Shown: positions 1 to 6,654 of the stretch, in pieces | Layout: each line of letters starts with the position of its first letter | Numbering within the stretch: the first letter of the stretch is position 1 | Assembly (NCBI GenBank): GCA_945882215.1 | Contig: CAMCWM010000042.1 | Span: forward strand, 1-32,004 | Direction of reading: 5' to 3' | Length of the DNA: 32,004 nt | DNA from: Akkermansia muciniphila | Lineage (GTDB): Bacteria > Verrucomicrobiota > Verrucomicrobiia > Verrucomicrobiales > Verrucomicrobiaceae | The notes under the pieces: model-generated | What the model saw: the letters and a program-made list of their open reading frames with translations, nothing else | What the model was told of the DNA's origin: nothing | Databases searched by the model: none | Made by a program: the position numbers and the translations under genes

Positions 1-25
1 CGCCCCCTTCAATCACGATCAGGCA

Positions 26-55
26 GATGGGTCGGGGGCGAGATCCTGCTGGGAG
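26..55 (-). repeat. Short copy of the 3' tail of a Gfo/Idh/MocA gene
   Basis: On the minus strand this stretch reads QQDLAPD followed by a stop a few codons later. It matches the tail of the oxidoreductase gene near 15392-15420 (KQDLAPD), with 17 identical bases in a row and only a few differences or one gap in the flanks. No longer coding frame is attached to it here. It could be the decayed end of a related gene left of or within this region, or a chance similarity helped by GC-rich codon use. Confidence 0.35.
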
Positions 56-123
56 TCCGCCAACCACCGCAGTCATGCAGCGGTCATTTGACCCTTGCCG
101 GAGCGCTGACACTGTGGCCGACC

Positions 124-1128
124 ATGACTCGCACTGGAATCCTCGCTGGCGGCAACTTCATCATCGACCACGTCAAGCTCATCGATGCGTATCCTGAGCA
201 GGACATGCTCACCTTCATCCGCAGTGAGACTTCCTCCAACGGCGGCGGCCCCTACAACGTGCTCAAAGACCTGGCCGCCATGCGCGTCGGCTACCCACTC
301 GCCGCCACTGGACTCGTCGGCAAGGACACCAATGGCGACTGGATTCTGCGCGATTGCCAATCCGCAGGCATCGACATCACCCAGATGCATCAAACCGATG
401 CCGCGCCGACGAGCTACACCGACGCCATGACCGTCACCAGTTCTGGTCGTCGCACGTTTTTTCATCAGCTCGGTGCCAACGCTCTCCTCGGCGAAGCGCA
501 CTTCGACTTCAGCCGCACGCAGGCCAAAATCTTCCATCTCGGTTATCTCATGCTCCTCAGCGAGATGGATCGTCTGCTGCCTGATGGCCGCACCGTCGCC
601 AGCCGTGTCCTCGAAGCCGCACAAACTGCCGGGCTCCTGACCAGCGTCGATCTCGTCAGCGCCGACAATCCTCAATTCGGCCAGATCACCACCGCCGCCC
701 TGCCCTTCACCGATTTTCTCATCGTGAACGAAATCGAAGCCGGCAAAGCCACTGGCATCGACATCAAATCGTCGCCGGTGAATCTCGAAAAAATCCAAAC
801 CGCCGCCCGACAACTCCTGCGGCAAGGCGTCCGCCGCGAAGTCATCGTCCACTTCGAGTCTGGTGCCATCGTGGCTGAAAAAAGCGGCACCATTCATCAT
901 CAGCCCTCGCTCAAGCTCCCGCCCGGCTTCATCGCCGGAGCCACCGGCGCGGGCGATGCCTTCGCAGCGGGTTATCTCCACGGCACTCACGAAAACTGGT
1001 CCATTCCCGACCGCCTCAAGCTCGCCGTCACCACCGCTGCCGCCTGCCTCACGCATCCAACACCATCGCAGGGTCTCAAACCCGTGGCGGAATGCTTAAA
1101 GCTCGCCGCCGAGCTTGGCTTTCGCTGA
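124..1128 (+). CDS. PfkB-family carbohydrate kinase
   Basis: ATP-dependent sugar or nucleoside kinase of the ribokinase/PfkB fold, 334 aa, cytoplasmic. Seen: an N-terminal GGNFIIDHV segment; the substrate-binding NGGGPYN stretch near residue 40; and the C-terminal PfkB signature GATGAGDAFAAG, with GAGD at residues 275-278, whose Asp278 is the expected catalytic base. Length is normal for the family. An upstream TTG at 88 would add 12 residues, but the ATG at 124 sits directly before the conserved first beta strand and is preferred; neither start has a Shine-Dalgarno sequence. The substrate cannot be read from sequence: ribose, fructose or 2-keto-3-deoxygluconate are all possible. It converges with the small gene at 1177-1554 and is not in an operon with araB. 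Confidence 0.9.
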   Translation: MTRTGILAGGNFIIDHVKLIDAYPEQDMLTFIRSETSSNGGGPYNVLKDLAAMRVGYPLAATGLVGKDTNGDWILRDCQSAGIDITQMHQTDAAPTSYTDAMTVTSSGRRTFFHQLGANALLGEAHFDFSRTQAKIFHLGYLMLLSEMDRLLPDGRTVASRVLEAAQTAGLLTSVDLVSADNPQFGQITTAALPFTDFLIVNEIEAGKATGIDIKSSPVNLEKIQTAARQLLRQGVRREVIVHFESGAIVAEKSGTIHHQPSLKLPPGFIAGATGAGDAFAAGYLHGTHENWSIPDRLKLAVTTAAACLTHPTPSQGLKPVAECLKLAAELGFR

Positions 1129-1143
1129 TCTTCCTATCCCAGC

Positions 1144-1168
1144 TCTGCCGTGCGCGGATGTCGAGGAG
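1144..1168 (-). repeat. Direct-repeat copy of the araB 3' end
   Basis: This 25-base stretch matches 1569-1593, the last codons of araB, at 22 of 25 positions, in the same orientation. On the minus strand it encodes LLDIRARQ, the same residues as the AraB C-terminus. It begins 8 bases after the stop of the small membrane gene, so that gene and its flanks lie between two copies about 425 bp apart. This is the pattern expected if a short segment inserted at the 3' end of araB and duplicated it, or of recombination between related gene ends. Confidence 0.55.
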
Positions 1169-1176
1169 TCGGGGCG

Positions 1177-1554
1177 TCAATCATCTTTCTGGTTCACATG
1201 GTGGAAATAGTCGCGAAGAAACACGCCGACTCCCAAAAGAAGCCACAAGATTAAACCGACGTAAAAGTAGTCTCGATCACCGAAGGGCCACCAGTTCTGT
1301 GCATCGCTAACGCAGTACATACCAAAGATAGCGGCTGTGGCAGAACCATAGCTGACACCCACCCTGGAAGCAGGAATGCTCCATGTGCCTTTGCCCCATC
1401 GAAGCAACCAGGCACAGTGTTCCTGCAGCCAGTTCCATTTCCGCAACGCCATTCCAAGACCACCAAGTCCCAACACCAAGAACAACCAGCCGATGAATTG
1501 GGTCTCACCAGGAGTGACTGCTCTGGCAAAGATTGGATAACCTGTCGCGTTCAT
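1177..1554 (-). CDS. Small membrane protein of unknown function
   Basis: A 125-aa protein that I do not recognise. It has at least two hydrophobic segments: residues ~20-38 (FIGWLFLVLGLGGLGMAL) and ~98-115 (YVGLILWLLLGVGVFL). A weaker hydrophobic stretch lies near 68-82, so an inner-membrane protein with two or three helices is likely. It is rich in Trp and Gly and ends in a charged tail. It starts only 9 bases after the araB stop codon on the same strand and could be co-transcribed with araB. By eye its base composition is less GC-rich than its neighbours, and it lies between the two araB-tail copies, both consistent with later arrival. No Shine-Dalgarno is seen. Confidence 0.6.
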   Translation of the reverse strand: MNATGYPIFARAVTPGETQFIGWLFLVLGLGGLGMALRKWNWLQEHCAWLLRWGKGTWSIPASRVGVSYGSATAAIFGMYCVSDAQNWWPFGDRDYFYVGLILWLLLGVGVFLRDYFHHVNQKDD

Positions 1555-1563
1555 GACTCGAGG

Positions 1564-3243
1564 CTAATTCTGCCGCGCCCGGATGTCGAGAAGCTGCTTC
1601 ATCACATGGCTGAGCTTGCCGCTCCAGTCGGCGACGCCAAAGGCGTCATGCACGTCGCGATACAGCGCATACAGCTCACGATACACCTCCACGTTCTCGG
1701 GAATGGGGTGATACACCTTCTCGCGGATGGCGGTGACTTTGGCCTGGAGATCCTGCCAGGTGCCGGCTCCGGCTGCTACAGCGCCGAAGATGGCGGCACC
1801 GAGGGCGCAGGTCTGCTCGCTTTGGCTGACCTTCATGGGCTTGCCGATGATGTCGGCATAGATCTGCATGAGCGTGGCATTCTTGATGGAGAGACCGCCG
1901 GTGTTGATGACTTCCTCGATCTTCACACCGTATTCCTCGACGCGTTTGATGATGGTGAGCGCCCCGAACGCGGTGGCTTCGATGTAGGCGCGATAAATCT
2001 CATGCGCCTCGGTGTGCAGCGTCTGGCCGAGCAGCAGGCCGGTGAGGCGCACATCGACAAGGATGGTGCGGTTGCCGTTGTTCCAATCGAGCGCGAGCAG
2101 GCCCGTGGCACCGGGTTTCTGGCCTTCCATGGCTTTTTCCATGGTCACAAACTTCTCGCCCACGGTCTTGCCGTAGGTGTCGGGCACGAGATGATTGACG
2201 AGCCAGAGGAAGAGATCGCCCACGGCGCTCTGGCCGGCCTCGATGCCGTAGTAGCCGGGCAACACGCTGCCATTCACAATGCCGCACACGCCGGGGATGT
2301 CCGCCAGCGGCTTGCTGGTGGGTGAAATCATGAGATCGCAGGTGCTGGTGCCGAGAATCTTTACCAATGTGCCCTCCTTGATGCCTGCACCGACCGCGCC
2401 GGTGTGTGCATCGAAGGCACCGACACAGATCGCGGTGCATTCCTTCAAGCCGAGACGCTTCGCCCATTCGGCGCAAAGGCCGCCAGCCTTCGTGTCAGCG
2501 GTGTGGGCTTCGGAATAGAGGTGGTCGCGCAGATCGGCGAGTTTGGGATCGAGCTTGGCGAGGAATTCCTTGTCCGGCAGGCCGCCCCATTCGGCGCTGA
2601 ACATGGCCTTGTGACCCGCTGCGCACACGCTGCGCTTCAGCGTGAGTGGATTGGTATTTCCGGTGAGCACGGCGGGAATCCAGTCGCAGTGCTCGACGAA
2701 GCTGAACGCCGCATCGAAGACCTGCGCATCCACGCGGCGCAGGCGGAGGATTTTGCTCCAGAACCACTCGCTGGAATAGATGCCGCCGCATTTCGCCATG
2801 ATGTTCGGCCGCATCTCGTGACCGAGCTTGGTGATCTCCGCCGCCTCGGCATGGCCCGTGTGATCTTTCCACAGCCACACCATCGCGTTGAGGTTGCTCT
2901 TCCATTCAGGCAGCAAACCGAGTGGCGTTCCCTCGCGATTCACGGGAATGGGCGTGGAGCCCGTCGTGTCGATGCCGATGCCGACGACCTGCGCGGCATC
3001 AAACCCGGCCACTTTGGCCTTTGCTTGCTCCAGTGCGCCTTTCACGACGCTTTCGAGGCCGTCGAGGTAATCCTGCGGATTCTGCCGCGCCACATGCGGG
3101 TCGCGCGCATCGAGCAGGATGCCCATCTCACCGCTGGGGTAGTTGAACACGGTCGAGCCGACCTCCGCGCCGTTGTCGAGGTCGATCAAAAGGGAGCGGC
3201 AGGAGTTCGTGCCGTAGTCGATGCCGAGGGAGTAGCGCTTCAT
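1564..3243 (-). CDS. araB: Ribulokinase (FGGY family)
   Basis: Phosphorylates L-ribulose to L-ribulose-5-phosphate in arabinose catabolism; cytoplasmic. At 559 aa it is close to E. coli AraB. Seen: the N-terminal ATPase motif GIDYGTNSCRSLLID at residues ~7-21; TTGSTPIPVNREGTPL near 95; GAFDAHTGAVGAG with the likely catalytic Asp278; and the C-terminal FGGY region with NTGGLSIKN and CALGAAIFGAVAAG. The start ATG matches the beginning of the kinase fold and has no Shine-Dalgarno. No araA or araD is visible in the window, so the gene is isolated from its usual pathway partners. It diverges from the secreted protein at 3412. Confidence 0.93.
   Translation of the reverse strand: MKRYSLGIDYGTNSCRSLLIDLDNGAEVGSTVFNYPSGEMGILLDARDPHVARQNPQDYLDGLESVVKGALEQAKAKVAGFDAAQVVGIGIDTTGSTPIPVNREGTPLGLLPEWKSNLNAMVWLWKDHTGHAEAAEITKLGHEMRPNIMAKCGGIYSSEWFWSKILRLRRVDAQVFDAAFSFVEHCDWIPAVLTGNTNPLTLKRSVCAAGHKAMFSAEWGGLPDKEFLAKLDPKLADLRDHLYSEAHTADTKAGGLCAEWAKRLGLKECTAICVGAFDAHTGAVGAGIKEGTLVKILGTSTCDLMISPTSKPLADIPGVCGIVNGSVLPGYYGIEAGQSAVGDLFLWLVNHLVPDTYGKTVGEKFVTMEKAMEGQKPGATGLLALDWNNGNRTILVDVRLTGLLLGQTLHTEAHEIYRAYIEATAFGALTIIKRVEEYGVKIEEVINTGGLSIKNATLMQIYADIIGKPMKVSQSEQTCALGAAIFGAVAAGAGTWQDLQAKVTAIREKVYHPIPENVEVYRELYALYRDVHDAFGVADWSGKLSHVMKQLLDIRARQN
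1569..1593 (-). repeat. araB 3' end, partner of the direct repeat at 1144-1168
   Basis: The native copy inside the araB coding sequence, encoding its final residues. Mismatches to the other copy fall at three positions only. Confidence 0.55.
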
Positions 3244-3411
3244 GGGTTGGAAAAGAGTGCCGGAGTGTTAGCGGATTCATCCCGCAAGGCCAGCCAAAAC
3301 CGGACATGGTTTGTTGACCTGTGGCCGCCGGTTCTTGATTTCATTCCTGGTAACGTTTGCCTCATGACGGGGTTCTTCCTTCCTGCGGACCATCACTCCC
3401 GCCCCACCCAC

Positions 3412-4116
3412 ATGAAGCCCTGCCTCATTATCGGCCTGCTGATTCTCGTTGCCCGTGCGACGGCGGGTGTTCCGCAGACGTTTGATTCGTTCACCACCAA
3501 GGACGGGCGGACCTTTCATCAGGTGAAGGTGGTGCGTTTCACCGGCGGCCGCATTCAATTCATTCATGCCACCGGAGCCGCCGCCTTGCAGATCGACCTG
3601 CTTCCCATCGAGGTGCAGGACACCCTCGAATTTGATGCCGACGTCGCCAACGCGGACATGAAACGCATCCAGGCCGAGCGCCGCCGGGACATGATCGAAA
3701 GCTCCCACCGCCGCATCAAACGGGCCCAGGAGTTGCAGGAATTGAAAGGCAAGATCGCGGCCATGCGGCAAATTGAGAAAACGGGCGTGCAGATGCGGCT
3801 CGACGTGACTGTGGTGACCGACGAGGGCAGTTTCTGCCGTGCGTGGCCGATTGTCCCCGTTGAAATTCCGGGCAAGCGTGACCTGAGCGGAGCGCCGCTG
3901 ACGAAACCCGGCATCAAACAGCAGACGCCCAGCCATGTCTTCGTTTACGGGCTTGTTGACCCGCTGCGCGGGCGGCCGCTGGTGAAGATCGTCTATCCCA
4001 TCGACAGCAAAGATCGCCCGAAAGGCGCACTGCCCTATGCCATCGAGACCGAGATCGTGTGGCTGAAGGCGAAGAAAGCCTCTGAGACGAAACCGGCGCC
4101 TGCTCACTCCCAGTAG
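3412..4116 (+). CDS. Secreted protein of unknown function
   Basis: A 234-aa protein that I do not recognise. Residues 1-19 are a typical Sec signal peptide (MKPCLIIGLLILVARATAG). Next comes a short beta-rich region (FTTKDGRTFHQVKVVRF) that resembles the SHD1-like 'TDxxGRxxxAxv' module of verrucomicrobial and planctomycetal exported proteins, though I am not certain. A charged helical stretch follows at ~80-120 (IQAERRRDMIESSHRRIKRAQELQELKGKI), probably a coiled coil, then a beta-rich C-terminal domain. The ATG at 3364 is in frame, but the ATG at 3412 puts the signal peptide at the very start and is chosen. It heads the plus-strand run of exported proteins. Confidence 0.75.
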   Translation: MKPCLIIGLLILVARATAGVPQTFDSFTTKDGRTFHQVKVVRFTGGRIQFIHATGAAALQIDLLPIEVQDTLEFDADVANADMKRIQAERRRDMIESSHRRIKRAQELQELKGKIAAMRQIEKTGVQMRLDVTVVTDEGSFCRAWPIVPVEIPGKRDLSGAPLTKPGIKQQTPSHVFVYGLVDPLRGRPLVKIVYPIDSKDRPKGALPYAIETEIVWLKAKKASETKPAPAHSQ

Positions 4117-4179
4117 CAGGCAACAACGATGCGAAACAACCGGAAAGAGCGCTGTGGCTGTCCCGTTTACCACCGCCCT

Positions 4180-4857
4180 ATGACCCACCGTCTGCTTTCC
4201 CTTGCCGCCTTCGTTTCCTTCACCACCGCCCTCCATGCCGAGGATGCCTTTGTGCCGCTGTTCGATGGCAAAACGCTCGAAGGCTGGGAGCAGCACAGCG
4301 GCGCGGCGGAGTATCGCGTGCAGGACGGCGTGATCGTGGGCAAGACGGTGCCGAACACGGGAAACTCCTTCCTTTGCACGGCGAAGAAATACGGTGACTT
4401 CATCCTGGAGGTGGAGTTCAAGGTGGACCCTTCGATGAACTCGGGCATCCAGTTCCGCAGCAACTACTACGAGAAGGAGACGGAGGTGGAGATCGCGGGC
4501 AAGAAGAAGAAATTCCCCGCCGACCGCGTGCATGGCTACCAGTTTGAGATTGACCCGAGCGCCCGTGCCTACACCGGCGGCGTGTATGACGAGGGCCGTC
4601 GCGGCTGGCTGTTTGATCTGAAGAACAACGAGGCCGCACGCAAGGCCTTCAAGCAGGGCGAGTGGAACCAGGCGCGCATCGAGTGCCGCGGCAGCAGCAT
4701 CAAGACCTTCATCAATGGAGTTCTGGCGGCGGATTTCACGGACGACCTGACGAAGGAGGGCGTGATCGCGCTCCAGGTGCATGGCATCGGCAAGAATAAC
4801 GAGGCGGTGGGCAAGGAAGTGATGTGGAAAAACATCCGCATCCAGGAGATCAAGTAG
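4180..4857 (+). CDS. DUF1080 (3-keto-disaccharide hydrolase-like) secreted protein
   Basis: A 225-aa exported protein of the DUF1080 family, a concanavalin-like fold some members of which hydrolyse 3-keto-glycosides. Seen: a signal peptide (MTHRLLSLAAFVSFTTALHA) followed at once by the family opening FVPLFDGKTLEGWEQHSG; then a GNSFLCTAKKYGDFILEVEFKVDP block, SGIQFRSNYY, GYQFEIDPSARAYTGGVYDEGRRGWL, and a C-terminal GVIALQVHGIG strand. The ATG at 4129 would add 17 non-conserved residues before the signal peptide and is rejected. The stop codon TAG forms part of the GTAG foot of the following REP element. Families like this are greatly expanded in Verrucomicrobiota and Planctomycetota; the substrate is unknown. 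Confidence 0.92.
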   Translation: MTHRLLSLAAFVSFTTALHAEDAFVPLFDGKTLEGWEQHSGAAEYRVQDGVIVGKTVPNTGNSFLCTAKKYGDFILEVEFKVDPSMNSGIQFRSNYYEKETEVEIAGKKKKFPADRVHGYQFEIDPSARAYTGGVYDEGRRGWLFDLKNNEAARKAFKQGEWNQARIECRGSSIKTFINGVLAADFTDDLTKEGVIALQVHGIGKNNEAVGKEVMWKNIRIQEIK

Positions 4858-4906
4858 AACGAACTTCCAAGTTCGCCCGGGAAACGAGTTGGAAAACTCG
4901 CTCTAC
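4854..4906. repeat. Inverted REP pair with GTAG feet (BIME-like)
   Basis: Two imperfect palindromes face each other. The left one starts GTAG and folds GAACTTCCAAGTTC; the right one, read on the minus strand, also starts GTAG and folds CGAGTTTTCCAACTCG. They are joined by about 9 bases. A GTAG foot followed by a hairpin is the classic form of REP elements mobilised by RAYT proteins. It begins inside the stop codon of the DUF1080 gene and ends 21 bases before the next start, so it may also act as a processing or stability hairpin in the transcript. Confidence 0.8.
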
Positions 4907-4927
4907 GCCGACTATCATCCTCCAACC

Positions 4928-5719
4928 ATGAAGACCCAGCGCGCCCTGCTTCTCATCTCCTCGTTGCTTTGTTCCGTCAGCCTTGGGAAGGCCGAGATCA
5001 AGGAAACCATCGTCGAATACAAGTCCGGCGATGTGGTCTGCGAGGGGCTGCATGTCGTCGATACGACAAAGACAGGCAAGCTGCCCTCGGTGCTCATCAT
5101 CCATCAGTGGACCGGCTTGAGCGACAATGAGAAGATGCGCGCCCGCATGCTGGCCGAACTTGGCTACAACGTTTTCGCCGCCGATGTGTACGGCAAGGGC
5201 ATCCGCCCGCAGCCACCGGCGGCGGGTCAGGAAGCCGGCAAGTACAAGACAGACCGCAAGCTCTACCGTGAGCGCATGCTGGCGGCGCTGGCGGTGCTGT
5301 GTCAAAACCCGCAGACCGAACCCTCGAAGGTGGCCGCCATCGGCTACTGCTTCGGCGGCACGGGTGTCATTGAGCTGGCCCGCAGCGGGGCGTTGTTGAA
5401 GGGCGTGGTGAGTTTCCACGGCGGGCTCGATTCCCCCGCACCTGCCGACGGCAGGAACATCAAGGGCAAGGTGCTCGTTCTGCACGGTGCGGATGATCCC
5501 TTCGTGCCCGTCAAGGACATCACCGCCTTCGAGCAGGAAATGAAGGACGCGAAGGTGGACTACAAGCTCGTGAGCTATCCCGGCGCGGTGCATGCCTTCA
5601 CCCAGAAGGCCGCCGGCAATGACAACAGCAAAGGCGCCGCCTACAACGAGGCCGCTGACAAGGCCTCGTGGGACGAGATGAAATCGTTCTTCGCGCGCAT
5701 CTTCAAGACCGACGGTTAA
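4928..5719 (+). CDS. Secreted dienelactone hydrolase family protein
   Basis: A 263-aa alpha/beta hydrolase of the DLH family with a signal peptide (MKTQRALLLISSLLCSVSLGKA), so it acts outside the cytoplasm. The catalytic triad is visible: Cys141 in GYCFGG, an Asp in HGADDPFVP (residues 189-190, most likely 190) and His222 in GAVHAFTQ. The nucleophile-elbow Cys marks it as DLH rather than a serine hydrolase. QWTGLSDNEKMRARMLAELGYNVFAADVYGKG is typical of the subfamily. The ATG at 4928 starts the signal peptide; the earlier in-frame ATG at 4889 lies inside the REP pair and is rejected. It ends 20 bases before the next gene and is probably co-transcribed with it. The natural substrate is unknown. 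Confidence 0.93.
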   Translation: MKTQRALLLISSLLCSVSLGKAEIKETIVEYKSGDVVCEGLHVVDTTKTGKLPSVLIIHQWTGLSDNEKMRARMLAELGYNVFAADVYGKGIRPQPPAAGQEAGKYKTDRKLYRERMLAALAVLCQNPQTEPSKVAAIGYCFGGTGVIELARSGALLKGVVSFHGGLDSPAPADGRNIKGKVLVLHGADDPFVPVKDITAFEQEMKDAKVDYKLVSYPGAVHAFTQKAAGNDNSKGAAYNEAADKASWDEMKSFFARIFKTDG

Positions 5720-5739
5720 ACTCGCTGCCTCACCGCCCC

Positions 5740-6594
5740 ATGAAGCGACTCCTGCTGCTGCAAGCCACCCTGGCCTTCGGATTGCTGCCTGCGGCGGAGG
5801 AACCCACGGATTTCATCCGCTTCGTCGAGGAAGAGAAGAGCGACAGCCTGCAAACCGCCGTGGTGAGCTACGAATCGCCGCAGAAAACGAAGGTCGATCT
5901 CGTCGGTGCCATCCACATCGCCGACAAAGCCTACTTCGACGCGCTGAACACCCGCTTCAAAGGCTACGAGGCCGTGCTGTATGAGCTCGTCGGGCCCTCG
6001 TTTGAAGAACGTGGCAAACCAGACGCCCAGAAGGAAGCGCAGAAGCTGCAATGGGTGGGCCAGCTTCAAACGATGATGCGTGATGCGTTAAAACTACACG
6101 GGCAGCTCGAAGGCATCGACTATCAGGCGAAGAACTTCGTTCACGCCGACATGAACATGACCCAGTTCACCCAAACGCAGGACACCAAGCAGGAGAGCTT
6201 CCTCACCCTCTACCTCAAGGCCATGCAGGCTCAGAAGGCCGCCAATGAGAAACGTGGCGTCAGCTCCGACGCCGCCGGCATGGTGATGCTGCTGAAAATC
6301 CTGACCATGAAGGACAGCAGCACCGAACTGAAGCGCATGATCGCCCGCGAGTTCGACAGCGTGGAGGACATCATGGCCGGTGTCGAGTCTGGCGACGGCA
6401 CCGTGCTCGTCGGCGAACGCAATCGCGTGGCCCTGGAGGTCATGGACAAGCAGATCGCCGCCGGGAAGAAGCACCTCGCCATCTTCTACGGCGCCGCGCA
6501 TCTCGCGGACATGGAGGAGCGGCTGCTGAAGAAAGGCTTCAAGCGCACGAAGACCGAGTGGCTCACCGCGTGGGATCTGCCCCACGAGAAATAA
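5740..6594 (+). CDS. TraB/GumN-like secreted protein
   Basis: A 284-aa protein with an N-terminal signal sequence (MKRLLLLQATLAFGLLPAA). It shows the TraB/PrgY/GumN (Tiki-like) layout: a GAIHIADKAYF motif with His59, a following YELVG with Glu82, and a C-terminal FYGAAHLADMEERL with His254. In Tiki-type members such His and Glu residues bind the metal of a putative protease; the role here is inferred. The middle (LTLYLKAMQAQKAANEKRGVS and after) is helical. It follows the hydrolase gene by 20 bases and is followed directly by a strong terminator, so it ends the transcript. An in-frame start at 5668 would overlap the previous gene and precede the signal peptide; it is rejected. Confidence 0.85.
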   Translation: MKRLLLLQATLAFGLLPAAEEPTDFIRFVEEEKSDSLQTAVVSYESPQKTKVDLVGAIHIADKAYFDALNTRFKGYEAVLYELVGPSFEERGKPDAQKEAQKLQWVGQLQTMMRDALKLHGQLEGIDYQAKNFVHADMNMTQFTQTQDTKQESFLTLYLKAMQAQKAANEKRGVSSDAAGMVMLLKILTMKDSSTELKRMIAREFDSVEDIMAGVESGDGTVLVGERNRVALEVMDKQIAAGKKHLAIFYGAAHLADMEERLLKKGFKRTKTEWLTAWDLPHEK

Positions 6595-6595
6595 A

Positions 6596-6624
6596 AAAGG
6601 CGAAGGCCGGATGCCTTCGCCTTT
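6596..6624. terminator. Bidirectional intrinsic terminator
   Basis: A perfect 12-bp stem (AAAGGCGAAGGC pairing with GCCTTCGCCTTT) with a five-base loop lies 2 bases after the TraB-like stop and 31 bases before the end of the convergent PPC gene. T-rich tracts lie on the right side on the plus strand and on the left side on the minus strand, so it can stop transcription from both sides. Confidence 0.92.
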
Positions 6625-6654
6625 CTTTGAGCGCTGCACGAATGCAGGCAGACC

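Noticed and set aside
88..123. TTG start for the PfkB kinase
   Set aside because: The added residues are not conserved and the ATG at 124 fits the fold start.
3314..3345. TTGACC as the -35 of a promoter for the secreted protein
   Set aside because: No acceptable -10 at 16-18 bases.
2404..3363. Upstream part of a long plus-strand frame joined to the secreted protein
   Set aside because: It is antisense to araB and has no signal or family motif; the real protein begins at 3412 with a signal peptide. GC-rich codons keep antisense frames open here.
3277..4782. Long minus-strand frame of about 500 codons
   Set aside because: It is antisense to two convincing genes (secreted protein and DUF1080) and shows Arg/Leu/His-rich shadow composition.
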